12,230 nucleotides of DNA from NCBI GenBank assembly GCA_039028315.1, contig JBCCIH010000050.1:1-12230 (forward strand). Direction: 5' to 3'. Positions 1-6,624 of this stretch are shown here, in pieces. The notes under the pieces were generated by a model. That model saw nothing but the letters and a program-made list of their open reading frames with translations, did not search any database and was not told the DNA's origin. A program made the translations under genes and the position numbers. How positions within the stretch are numbered: position 1 is the stretch's first letter; each line of letters begins with the position of its first letter. This DNA comes from Thermodesulfobacteriota bacterium (GTDB taxonomy: Bacteria; Desulfobacterota_D; UBA1144; Nemesobacterales; UBA2774).

Positions 1-924
1 TAGGAGCACGTTTCTCAAAAGCCCCCTTCTTTTAGTCCGTTTAATTGGACTTCCCTTAAATAGATCACTAAATTCTTTGGGGCTTAAAGATGACAGAATC
101 TCTAAATCAGGATTATAGAGCTCTTGTCTGGGCATAAATTCATGCTGTGATGTATGCGGCGCACGGGTGTTCCATGGACAAACGTCTTGGCAGATATCAC
201 AGCCGTAGATATTGTTTTCTATCCCGTCTCTAAGCACAGTAGGAATTGCACCCTTTAATTCAATAGTTAGATACGAGATGCACTGCGTTGAATCGACAAC
301 ATAGGGCTTAACTATTGCATCAGTAGGACATGCATCAATACATCTAGTGCATGTGCCGCACCTATCGGGCACAGGCGTGTCGTATTCAAGCTCAAAATCA
401 ATTATGATCTCTCCCAAAACAGTCCATGATCCGATTTCCTGGTTAATAACACATGTGTTCTTTCCAACCCAGCCAACGCCGGCATATTTACCATATGTCC
501 TCTCCAAGACAGGTCCTGTATCCACATAAACCTTGGAGTTAACTTTTTCTTTTGATTCAGCGCGGATAAAATCCATTAGCAGATTTAGTTTTTTTAAGAG
601 AATGTCATGATAGTCATCACCCCAAGCGTAACGGGAGATCCAGCCCTTTTTTTTATCTGCAAGTTCGGTTGAATATGGATTGTCCGTATTATAGTTTAAG
701 ACGCATGAAATAACTGATCTTGCCCCGGGCAGAACTTTGGTTATATCCTCTCTTTTTTCCTGGTTTCTCTCCATATAGCCCATCTCTCCTGAAAACCCGC
801 TTTTTAGCCACTCTTTATAGAACTGGTTCTCTGGGAATTGGCCGACAGGAGATACACCAACAAGATCAAAGCCGATATCTAGGGCTTTGTTCTTAATAGA
901 CTTTGTAAAAGAGACTATGTCCAT
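1..924 (-). CDS. queG: Epoxyqueuosine reductase QueG, C-terminus cut by window edge
   Basis: Iron-sulfur, cobalamin-dependent enzyme that reduces epoxyqueuosine to queuosine in the wobble base of tRNAs, in the cytoplasm. The minus-strand frame is open for 308 codons from the ATG at 924 to the window edge. Visible signatures are DTGPVLE at residues 135-141 (Asp135 matches the proposed catalytic Asp of QueG), GWVGKN at 151-156, a first ferredoxin-type cluster CGTCTRCIDACP (Cys189, 192, 195, 199), and a second set with Cys215 and CDICQDVCPWN (Cys242, 245, 249). The last visible residues, ending KRRGLLRNVLL, match the region near the end of short QueG proteins, so a short tail up to some tens of residues is missing. 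An in-frame TAG lies three codons before the ATG, which fixes the start. There is no Shine-Dalgarno. It lies 58 nt downstream of the KdsC-like gene on the same strand and may be cotranscribed with it. The family call is very secure. Confidence 0.95.
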   Translation of the reverse strand, partial: MDIVSFTKSIKNKALDIGFDLVGVSPVGQFPENQFYKEWLKSGFSGEMGYMERNQEKREDITKVLPGARSVISCVLNYNTDNPYSTELADKKKGWISRYAWGDDYHDILLKKLNLLMDFIRAESKEKVNSKVYVDTGPVLERTYGKYAGVGWVGKNTCVINQEIGSWTVLGEIIIDFELEYDTPVPDRCGTCTRCIDACPTDAIVKPYVVDSTQCISYLTIELKGAIPTVLRDGIENNIYGCDICQDVCPWNTRAPHTSQHEFMPRQELYNPDLEILSSLSPKEFSDLFKGSPIKRTKRRGLLRNVLL

Positions 925-932
925 AGAATGCT

Positions 933-943
933 ATTTTATCATA
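933..943 (-). promoter_or_regulatory. Possible -10 element just before queG
   Basis: On the minus strand, overlapping TATGAT (943 to 938) and TAAAAT (938 to 933) hexamers end 13 and 8 nt before the queG ATG. No good -35 box is visible at 15-18 nt spacing. If it is used, the queG transcript would have almost no leader, which would fit the lack of a Shine-Dalgarno. The region is AT-rich, so a chance match is quite possible. Confidence 0.25.
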
Positions 944-982
944 TGGGAGAGCAGTGAATCCGAAATCGGTGGTTAAGTGATA

Positions 983-1480
983 CTATTCAGACCAACCGTC
1001 TGGATATTTCTTGGATTTGATTATCAGCTCTGCAATCTCCTCCACCGCTCCGCTGCCTTTGTTATAGGCAGCATAATAAGAATGCGCCTTAACCTCTAGA
1101 GGGGCTTCAGAAGTGGCTGCTGAGAAAGAAGCTTTTTTCATTATTACTAAATCTTCCTGGTCTCTGCAAATAAGGGCTATCTGGGTGTCTTGAAGTGAAA
1201 ATTCCGATTTCATTTTTGCATAAAAGTCAGACTTTTCTAAAACAGATTGGTGAAGCTCAATTCCCATTTTCTCAGCTACTGATGATATTTCTTGTGATTT
1301 GAGCGCTGAAAAGGCAACACACTCAACCCCCTCATCTCTGAGTACGGATATAGTAGAGCCGTTTAGCCCTAATGATGTCGAAGGGGCTTTACCGTTTTCA
1401 CTAAACCCGTCGGCGTTGACTAACACAAGCCTAATAGGGCTTAGCTCCTTTACAAGATCTGATCTTAGTTTCTGAAACAT
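983..1480 (-). CDS. KdsC-like HAD-superfamily protein with degenerate active site (probable pseudo-phosphatase)
   Basis: A 165-residue protein that follows the fold of the KdsC family (3-deoxy-D-manno-octulosonate-8-phosphate phosphatase and relatives), whose members are of similar size. The recognisable family skeleton is a first strand ending NADG (22-25) where KdsC has DxDG, then VLRDEGV (46-52), CRDQED (105-110) where KdsC has GDDxxD, and KGSGAVEEIAELI (141-153) matching the family's C-terminal GGRGAVREV stretch. The nucleophilic Asp is Asn22, although Asp24 is kept. Motif II T-G-R reads S-A-L (58-60). Lys83 is kept. The first Asp of motif IV is Arg106. By known HAD chemistry a phosphoaspartyl intermediate could not form, so normal phosphatase activity is unlikely. 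The frame is intact and not obviously decaying. An in-frame stop lies eight codons before the ATG, and a weak AAAGG precedes the start by 9 nt. It is divergent from the rhomboid gene and upstream of queG. Its role is unknown. Confidence 0.8.
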   Translation of the reverse strand: MFQKLRSDLVKELSPIRLVLVNADGFSENGKAPSTSLGLNGSTISVLRDEGVECVAFSALKSQEISSVAEKMGIELHQSVLEKSDFYAKMKSEFSLQDTQIALICRDQEDLVIMKKASFSAATSEAPLEVKAHSYYAAYNKGSGAVEEIAELIIKSKKYPDGWSE

Positions 1481-1506
1481 AGCTTTGAGCCTTTGAATCG
1501 ATTAGC

Positions 1507-1535
1507 AGTTTAAGTGCAAATAAGACTTTATTCAA
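1507..1535 (-). promoter_or_regulatory. Candidate sigma70-type promoter for the KdsC-like gene
   Basis: On the minus strand, TTGAAT (1535 to 1530) and TAAACT (1512 to 1507) are separated by 17 nt, each matching four of six consensus bases. The predicted start near 1500 gives a leader of about 20 nt that includes AAAGG at 1494-1490. It lies within the 163-nt divergent region shared with the rhomboid gene. Confidence 0.4.
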
Positions 1536-1605
1536 GCTGGCCTTACTTACTTTAACCGTATATCCATATTCTCATGATACTAATACTGCATATAAAGTTC
1601 CTTAC

Positions 1606-1633
1606 TTTAAACCCACTTGGAACAATGTATAAT
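1606..1633 (+). promoter_or_regulatory. Promoter for the rhomboid gene, placed for a leaderless mRNA
   Basis: A perfect -10 TATAAT lies at 1628-1633, with TTTAAA (four of six matches to TTGACA) at 1606-1611 and a 16-nt spacer. Transcription should begin near 1639-1641, only a few bases before the ATG at 1644, leaving no room for a ribosome binding site. Confidence 0.6.
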
Positions 1634-1643
1634 CTAAGCCGCC

Positions 1644-2354
1644 ATGTCGAAACAAAGCTCAGGGTTTAAGCTCTCTTCAATACCAATAGTTAATCTGACG
1701 CTCATATCCTTAAATATAGTCATATTCATTCACGAACTCTCGCTCGGTGAGAACTTAAACACATTTATTCAAGAATATGCCCTTATACCAGCTGTAGTGT
1801 TTTCGCTGTCAGCAGAAATAGGAATAACTGAGAGGCTGTTTCCACTTGTGTCATCTATTTTTATTCATGGAGACTGGGTCCATCTGATCGGCAATCTGAT
1901 ATTCCTATATATTTTCGGAAGCAGAGTGGAAATTAAGATGGGACATTTGAAGTATCTGGTCTTTTACATTCTTTGCGGATTCGCAGCTGGACTGTTTCAT
2001 GTGCTGACAAACCTTGGATCAATAGTGCCTTTACTTGGAGCAAGCGGCGCGATCTCTGGTGTGCTGGGAGCCTATATCACCTTTTTCCCAATATCTGAGT
2101 TTAGAAACCCTGTTCCAATTTTGTTTTTAAGAAATATAAGATTTATCCCGGCAGCGGCAATTATATTTTTATGGTTGGTTATTCAGTTCTTAAATGGCAT
2201 TGAAACCATAGGGCAATCAGCCAACAGCGGAGGAATTGCATTTTGGGCCCACATAGGCGGATTTGTTGCAGGCCTGATTCTGGCACGTTTCTTTCATAAA
2301 GATAATATGGATAGGTATGATTTTAATCAAAGACGAAAACGTGACTATCATTAA
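1644..2354 (+). CDS. Rhomboid-family intramembrane serine protease
   Basis: A polytopic inner-membrane protease of 236 residues that would cleave transmembrane substrates inside the bilayer with a Ser-His dyad. Visible signatures are HGDWVHLIGNLIFLYIFG at 75-92 (family His75, His80 and Asn84), GASGAISGVLGAY at 132-144 with catalytic Ser134 in GxSG, and AHIGGFVAGLILARF at 202-216 with catalytic His203. About six hydrophobic segments are evident, and the C-terminal tail is short and basic. The length is normal for the six-helix bacterial class. An in-frame TAA just upstream (1635-1637) and the absence of another usable start before the first membrane segment fix the ATG at 1644. No Shine-Dalgarno is present and a perfect -10 box sits 10 nt upstream. 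The phosphofructokinase gene follows after 33 nt on the same strand, so cotranscription is likely, but the substrate is unknown. Confidence 0.93.
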   Translation: MSKQSSGFKLSSIPIVNLTLISLNIVIFIHELSLGENLNTFIQEYALIPAVVFSLSAEIGITERLFPLVSSIFIHGDWVHLIGNLIFLYIFGSRVEIKMGHLKYLVFYILCGFAAGLFHVLTNLGSIVPLLGASGAISGVLGAYITFFPISEFRNPVPILFLRNIRFIPAAAIIFLWLVIQFLNGIETIGQSANSGGIAFWAHIGGFVAGLILARFFHKDNMDRYDFNQRRKRDYH

Positions 2355-2370
2355 TTAATGGCAACAACAT

Positions 2371-2377
2371 AGAGGAG
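2371..2377 (+). promoter_or_regulatory. Shine-Dalgarno of the phosphofructokinase gene
   Basis: AGAGGAG ends 10 nt before the ATG at 2388. It is the only strong Shine-Dalgarno among the four plus-strand genes. Confidence 0.7.
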
Positions 2378-2387
2378 TAAGCAAAAG

Positions 2388-3647
2388 ATGGTTCAGCCAA
2401 AAATCAAAAAAGGCAAAAAGCTCGCAATTTTAGTCGGCGGAGGCCCGGCGCCAGGTATTAACGGTGTTATTAGCGCAGCCACTATAGAAGCTATAAACCA
2501 AGGGATAGAAGTAATTGGCATAAGAGACGGCTTTAGGTGGATAAGCCAAGGGGACACTGATCATGTAGAAGAGCTTACAATAGGCAAAACCTCTAGGATT
2601 CACAACACCGGCGGCTCAAGAATAGGTATATCTAGAACAAACCCATTTTCAGTTCCAAACGGCTTAAAAAATACAATTGCATGCTTAAAGAAGTTGCAGG
2701 TTAAGTATCTGATCACTATTGGCGGGGATGGAACCCTTTATCTCGCAAGCAGGCTCGCAAAGGAATTAAAAGGGAAAATACAGATTGCACATGCACCTAA
2801 AACTATAGACAACAATATGCCGCTTCCGGGCTACATACCTACCTTTGGATTTGAGACCGCACGGCATATCGGAACAGAACTGGTACACCATCTCATGGAA
2901 GATGCCAAGACAACCAGAAGATGGTATTTCGTAGTAACTATGGGCAGAAAGACAGGTCATCTTGCTCTTGGCATAGGAAAAGCATCTGGAGCAACTCTAA
3001 CTATAATCCCGGAGGAATTTAAAAAGAAGAAGAAAATATCTCTTCACGATATTATCAAAATTCTTGAGGGAGCGGTTATAAAAAGAAAGCTAATGGGCAG
3101 GGAGGACGGAGTAGCTATATTGGCAGAGGGCATAACAGACAGACTGGATGAGAATGAGCTTAAAAACCTAACTGACCTAACTATGGACGAGCATGGGAGA
3201 ATAAGGCTCTCTGAAGTAGATCTCGGACAAGTGCTCAAGAATGAGACCACAAAAGCGCTTAAAGAAAAGGGTGTTGAGGCAAGACTAGTAGATACAAGCA
3301 TCGGCTATGAGCTAAGATCGGCTCCTCCAATACCTTTTGATGCAAGTTATACAAGAAACCTTGGATACAGCACAGTGAAGTTTCTCCTTGGAGGGGGCTC
3401 TGGCGCACTTATCAGTATTCAAAAAGGCAAAAAGGTTCCAATCCCATTTGAGAAAGTCATAAATCCGAAAACTAACAGCACAGACATAAGGTTTGTAGAT
3501 GTTAACACTGAATCCTTTGAAGTTGCACAAAAGTATATGATCAAGCTGACAAAAGAAGATCTTGAAGATAAAAAAGAGCTTAAAAACTTAGCTTCTTTGA
3601 CTAATATGAAGCCAGCTCAGTTTAAAGAGTATTTTAGTACCATATGA
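2388..3647 (+). CDS. 6-phosphofructokinase-family enzyme (ATP or PPi donor)
   Basis: Cytoplasmic enzyme that phosphorylates fructose 6-phosphate to fructose 1,6-bisphosphate. The 419 residues are longer than E. coli PfkA (about 320). In order: the phosphate-donor loop GGGPAPGIN (17-25), GGSRIGISRT (75-84), IGGDGT (111-116), PKTIDNN (137-143), PTFGFETARH (151-160), the sugar-phosphate motif MGRKTGH (185-191), and IIPEEF (206-211). The donor is ambiguous from the sequence. Gly at the fourth position of GGDG usually favours ATP (PPi enzymes have GGDD), while Lys in PKTIDN is typical of PPi enzymes but also occurs in ATP users such as trypanosomal PFK. The last position of the usual TIDND motif is Asn143 rather than Asp, which is odd because that Asp is important for activity in PfkA. 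The putative general base Asp141 is kept. It follows the rhomboid gene by 33 nt with a strong Shine-Dalgarno. Confidence 0.9.
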   Translation: MVQPKIKKGKKLAILVGGGPAPGINGVISAATIEAINQGIEVIGIRDGFRWISQGDTDHVEELTIGKTSRIHNTGGSRIGISRTNPFSVPNGLKNTIACLKKLQVKYLITIGGDGTLYLASRLAKELKGKIQIAHAPKTIDNNMPLPGYIPTFGFETARHIGTELVHHLMEDAKTTRRWYFVVTMGRKTGHLALGIGKASGATLTIIPEEFKKKKKISLHDIIKILEGAVIKRKLMGREDGVAILAEGITDRLDENELKNLTDLTMDEHGRIRLSEVDLGQVLKNETTKALKEKGVEARLVDTSIGYELRSAPPIPFDASYTRNLGYSTVKFLLGGGSGALISIQKGKKVPIPFEKVINPKTNSTDIRFVDVNTESFEVAQKYMIKLTKEDLEDKKELKNLASLTNMKPAQFKEYFSTI

Positions 3648-3654
3648 TACAAAG

Positions 3655-3684
3655 TTGGCATATTTTAAGGTAAATACTTAAGAT
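3655..3684 (+). promoter_or_regulatory. Candidate promoter for the transglycosylase gene
   Basis: TTGGCA (3655-3660, five of six matches to TTGACA) and TAAGAT (3679-3684, four of six) are separated by 18 nt in the 51-60-nt gap after the phosphofructokinase gene. The predicted start near 3691 would leave a leader of only about 8-17 nt. Confidence 0.4.
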
Positions 3685-3707
3685 TTAGGCCAAAATCATT
3701 GACTTCT

Positions 3708-5933
3708 ATGCCAAATTATGATACAAAATGGTCAATGTTTTATAGGTATTTTCTAACTTTAGCTGCCTTTTCGCTGCTCTTCGCTGTAGGATGCGGCAAC
3801 AAACAACATTCCCCAAATACGTCTCAGACAACAATGCCGGGAATCTACACCGGTGACGACTCCGACATAAAAATGGTTGACGGGGACAGTGACTATTATA
3901 ATAAAAACTACAGGGCTCAGGAAAACATTAAGCCCAGCTTCTTTTTCTTAAATCCTCATATCCAAGCCTGGAAAACCTATTATGCATTTGAGGAAATTTT
4001 TATTTCATTGCCTGATGTAGCCCCGGAGGATGAGAAGGAAATACCCGTAGTGCTAAATGAGCGGGTTATGCACTACATGAACTATTTCCAAAACCGTGGA
4101 CGAAGATCATTTAGCATATGGCTTGCCAGATCAGGGAAATACATCCCCAACATGAGGAAAATTCTCCAAGAAAGGGGAATGCCCACCGATTTAGTCTATC
4201 TTTCAATGATAGAGAGCGGATTTAATGTAAAGGCAAGATCACATGCTGCAGCGGTTGGACCATGGCAGTTTATCAAACCCACAGCCAAAAGATACGGCCT
4301 AAGGGTTGATTCCTGGGTGGACGAGCGCATGGATCCTAAGAAATCCACAGAGGCAGCGGCCAACTACTTAAGCGATCTCTACGCGATGTTCCAAAACTGG
4401 GAACTTGCTGCGGCGGGTTATAACTGCGGTGAAGACAGGGTTCAAAATGCAATAGATAAATATCAGATAAATGATTTCTGGCAGATTTCAGAGTTTACTC
4501 TTCCAAGAGAAACAAAAAACTATGTCCCTAAGCTAATGGCAGCACTAATAATAGCCAAGGATCCTGCGAAATACGGCTTTGTAGGTATCAAATATCATGA
4601 GCCTGTACCTTATGAGACTGTAAGAGTTGCCCCTCAGAAAAAGCTCAGTGATATTGCAAGAGTTTTAGGAGTGAGCTCAACTAAACTTGTAGAGCTAAAC
4701 CCATCTCTGATACACAAAGCAACACCTCCTGGTGGCCCATATCCTATACATGTTCCAGTGGGATATGCCTCTATAGCTAATCAAAAGAGCCAGCAAATTG
4801 CGTCACTGACAAATGTTAATCCAAACATTGCCAAGAGAAGCGGCACTTTTAGGTACAAAGTGAGGCGCGGAGACACACTTGGCGGAATAGCCAGAAAATA
4901 CAGAACCAGCGTCTCTAAGATAAAAAGGACTAACGGGCTTAAGAGCAACACAATCAGGGTTGGACAAAGGTTAAAAATTCCTGGGAAATCGGCGCCCGCA
5001 TATAGAGCATCATCTAAGAACAAACTGCATACTGCTAAATATAAAGTTAAAAGAGGCGACACCATTGGAGCTATCGCTGCAAGGCATAGAGTTAGCTCAT
5101 CAGATATAAGACGCGCAAACAATATTAAAGGCTCACTAATTAGAACTGGAGATGTATTAACAATTCCAGGGGCTTCAGGACGCTACTACGGCGACGATAC
5201 AAGCGCTAAGAAAACTACCAGGACAGTAAAATATAAAGTTAAATCTGGCGACACACTTGGTGGAATCGCAGGTAGGCACAGAGTTAGCGTATCTACAATT
5301 AGAAGAGCAAACGGAATTAAGGGATCAAATATAAGAGCAGGACAGACGCTTAAAATCCCACAAATCACAAGTACAACATATGCAAGCTCTGGAAGTAAAT
5401 CTAAGGGCACGAAAACGAAAAGCAACGGCAGCTATAAATATAGGGTGAAATCCGGCGACACACTTGGCGGAATAGCTCAGAAGCACGGTGTTAGACTTTC
5501 ATCACTTAAGAGCGCAAATAACATTAAGGGCTCTAACATTAGAAAAGGCCAGCTGCTAACGATACCAGGATCAAACGGCTCTTACTCAAAATCGAGCTCT
5601 TCAAGTTCAAAGCCTAGTAAATACAAAGTTAGATCAGGTGATACACTGGGCGGCATCGCCGAGAAGCACAGAGTAAAACTAGCATCACTTAAGAGTGCAA
5701 ATAATATAAAGGGCTCATCTATAAGAACTGGCCAGGTACTTGTAATACCCAACGGCAACTATAGCGCTAAGAGCTCATCAGGTAGTGGCCCGATGAGCTA
5801 CAAAGTTAAATCAGGTGATACCCTCTGGGAAATAGCGAACAAGCACAACACAACTGTTGCAAAGATTAAAAAGTGGAATAATTTAAAATCTAACAGCTTA
5901 ACTCCAGGTAAAAAGCTGACCATTTATAAGTAA
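3708..5933 (+). CDS. mltD: MltD-like membrane-bound lytic murein transglycosylase with LysM array
   Basis: Periplasmic lipoprotein that cleaves the MurNAc-GlcNAc bond of peptidoglycan with formation of 1,6-anhydro-MurNAc. Numbering is from the ATG at 3708 (741 residues). A signal peptide ends LFAVGC with lipidation at Cys29. A charged and aromatic linker follows, then an MltD-type GH23 domain at about 147-260 with MIESGF (catalytic Glu169), AVGPWQF (182-188) and AAGYNCG (235-241). A degenerate LysM-like segment (301-352) precedes six clear LysM domains at 382-425, 444-487, 508-551, 577-620, 638-681 and 697-740, joined by Ser/Lys-rich linkers. E. coli MltD is about 450 residues with far fewer LysM, so this one is long. 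The start is uncertain: a TTG at 3699 lies 10 nt after AGG and would add three residues, while ATG 3735 would shorten the signal peptide. Neither ATG has a Shine-Dalgarno. The enzyme class is secure; which Mlt subtype is an inference. Confidence 0.92.
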   Translation: MPNYDTKWSMFYRYFLTLAAFSLLFAVGCGNKQHSPNTSQTTMPGIYTGDDSDIKMVDGDSDYYNKNYRAQENIKPSFFFLNPHIQAWKTYYAFEEIFISLPDVAPEDEKEIPVVLNERVMHYMNYFQNRGRRSFSIWLARSGKYIPNMRKILQERGMPTDLVYLSMIESGFNVKARSHAAAVGPWQFIKPTAKRYGLRVDSWVDERMDPKKSTEAAANYLSDLYAMFQNWELAAAGYNCGEDRVQNAIDKYQINDFWQISEFTLPRETKNYVPKLMAALIIAKDPAKYGFVGIKYHEPVPYETVRVAPQKKLSDIARVLGVSSTKLVELNPSLIHKATPPGGPYPIHVPVGYASIANQKSQQIASLTNVNPNIAKRSGTFRYKVRRGDTLGGIARKYRTSVSKIKRTNGLKSNTIRVGQRLKIPGKSAPAYRASSKNKLHTAKYKVKRGDTIGAIAARHRVSSSDIRRANNIKGSLIRTGDVLTIPGASGRYYGDDTSAKKTTRTVKYKVKSGDTLGGIAGRHRVSVSTIRRANGIKGSNIRAGQTLKIPQITSTTYASSGSKSKGTKTKSNGSYKYRVKSGDTLGGIAQKHGVRLSSLKSANNIKGSNIRKGQLLTIPGSNGSYSKSSSSSSKPSKYKVRSGDTLGGIAEKHRVKLASLKSANNIKGSSIRTGQVLVIPNGNYSAKSSSGSGPMSYKVKSGDTLWEIANKHNTTVAKIKKWNNLKSNSLTPGKKLTIYK
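4851..5927 (+). repeat. Six-unit LysM-coding repeat array
   Basis: Six LysM-coding units of 132 nt lie at 4851-4982, 5037-5168, 5229-5360, 5436-5567, 5619-5750 and 5796-5927, with start-to-start distances of 177-207 nt. Each begins with a YKV/YRV-xxGDT core. Units one and three to five share the GDTLGGIA core, unit two reads GDTIGAIA and the last reads GDTLWEIA. Units four and five share LKSANNIKGS in protein and are nearly identical over the matching DNA, which suggests recent duplication or conversion. The last unit is the most divergent and closest to the general bacterial LysM consensus. Confidence 0.9.
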
Positions 5934-5971
5934 TCCAAGTATCCTATTTAAAATTACATACTTTCTATCTC

Positions 5972-6619
5972 ATGGATAATATTTTAATTAACCTAAAAAA
6001 TTCCTATGCCGAAAAAAGACCTGCAATTATAGAGCGTCTGGGGGAATTTAAAAAAATTATTTCCCACGCTGACGATTACAAAATCTTTGAAGAGCTCGCA
6101 TTTTGTATTTGCACCGCTGGGGCCAGTGCAAAGATGGGTCTTAATTCGGTAGATGCGATGAGGAATATCCTGCCAAGTGCCAGTCTAAAAAGACTTCAGA
6201 AAAAATTAGACGGAGTTCACAGGTTTCCAAACGCCAGGCCTCGCTATATTGTGCATACAAGAGAGTATCTAAAAAATGAGCACGACTTTAAATTAAAAGA
6301 ACTTATTCTATCTTTTAACAACCCTTTAGAACTAAGAGACTTTTTTGCAAAGAACAAAGACATAAAGGGAATCGGATATAAGGAATCAAGCCACTTCTTA
6401 AGAAACATAGGTTTTTCAGGTTACGCAATATTAGACAAGCATATACTCAATACTCTTTATGAATTGAGAGTTATTAAAGATCCAAAACCACCCACTACCA
6501 GAGACAAGTATTTAGAAATTGAAAACAGGCTCAAAAAATTTGCAGACAGGGTCAATATAGACTTTGATGAGCTGGATCTGCTTTTATGGAGCGAGAAAAC
6601 TGGTCAAATTTTAAAGTAA
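5972..6619 (+). CDS. ogg: Ogg2-type 8-oxoguanine DNA glycosylase/AP lyase
   Basis: Base-excision-repair enzyme that removes 8-oxoguanine from DNA and nicks the abasic site. The 215 residues match the Ogg2 family best known from archaea such as Methanocaldococcus jannaschii, and differ from eukaryotic-type OGG1. Visible signatures are ELAFCICTAGASA (41-53), GVHRF (81-85), the helix-hairpin-helix IKGIGYKESSHFLRNIG (131-147) with Schiff-base Lys137, and AILDKHIL (152-159) with catalytic Asp155. Near the end come KYLEIEN (179-185), LDLLLW (201-206) and KTGQILK, so the terminal Lys215, used by Ogg2 to recognise the oxidised base, is present. The length is normal. It starts 38 nt after the transglycosylase stop with no Shine-Dalgarno, and its stop lies 5 nt from that of the convergent SDR gene. 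No hairpin terminator is visible between them. Confidence 0.92.
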   Translation: MDNILINLKNSYAEKRPAIIERLGEFKKIISHADDYKIFEELAFCICTAGASAKMGLNSVDAMRNILPSASLKRLQKKLDGVHRFPNARPRYIVHTREYLKNEHDFKLKELILSFNNPLELRDFFAKNKDIKGIGYKESSHFLRNIGFSGYAILDKHILNTLYELRVIKDPKPPTTRDKYLEIENRLKKFADRVNIDFDELDLLLWSEKTGQILK

Positions 6620-6624
6620 TTTTT

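Noticed and set aside
347..529. Plus-strand 60-codon open frame
   Set aside because: It lies wholly antisense to the conserved queG sequence, including its iron-sulfur motif region, and has no ribosome site or family features.
647..654. Run of eight T (A on the coding strand) inside queG as a possible frameshift site
   Set aside because: The queG frame reads through it without interruption and the flanking protein is conserved, so there is no sign of a frameshift.
960..969. Short near-palindrome CCGAAATCGG between the KdsC-like gene and queG
   Set aside because: A 4-bp stem with a two-base centre is too small for a terminator and has no T-run.
2766..3530. Minus-strand open frames of 64, 85 and 72 codons
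   Set aside because: All are antisense to the phosphofructokinase gene, with no start signals and low-complexity products.
4781..5425. Two minus-strand open frames of 79 and 113 codons with hydrophobic products
   Set aside because: They are antisense to the LysM array. Repeated LysM codons keep the opposite frame free of stops and give repeated Leu/Pro-rich pseudo-peptides.
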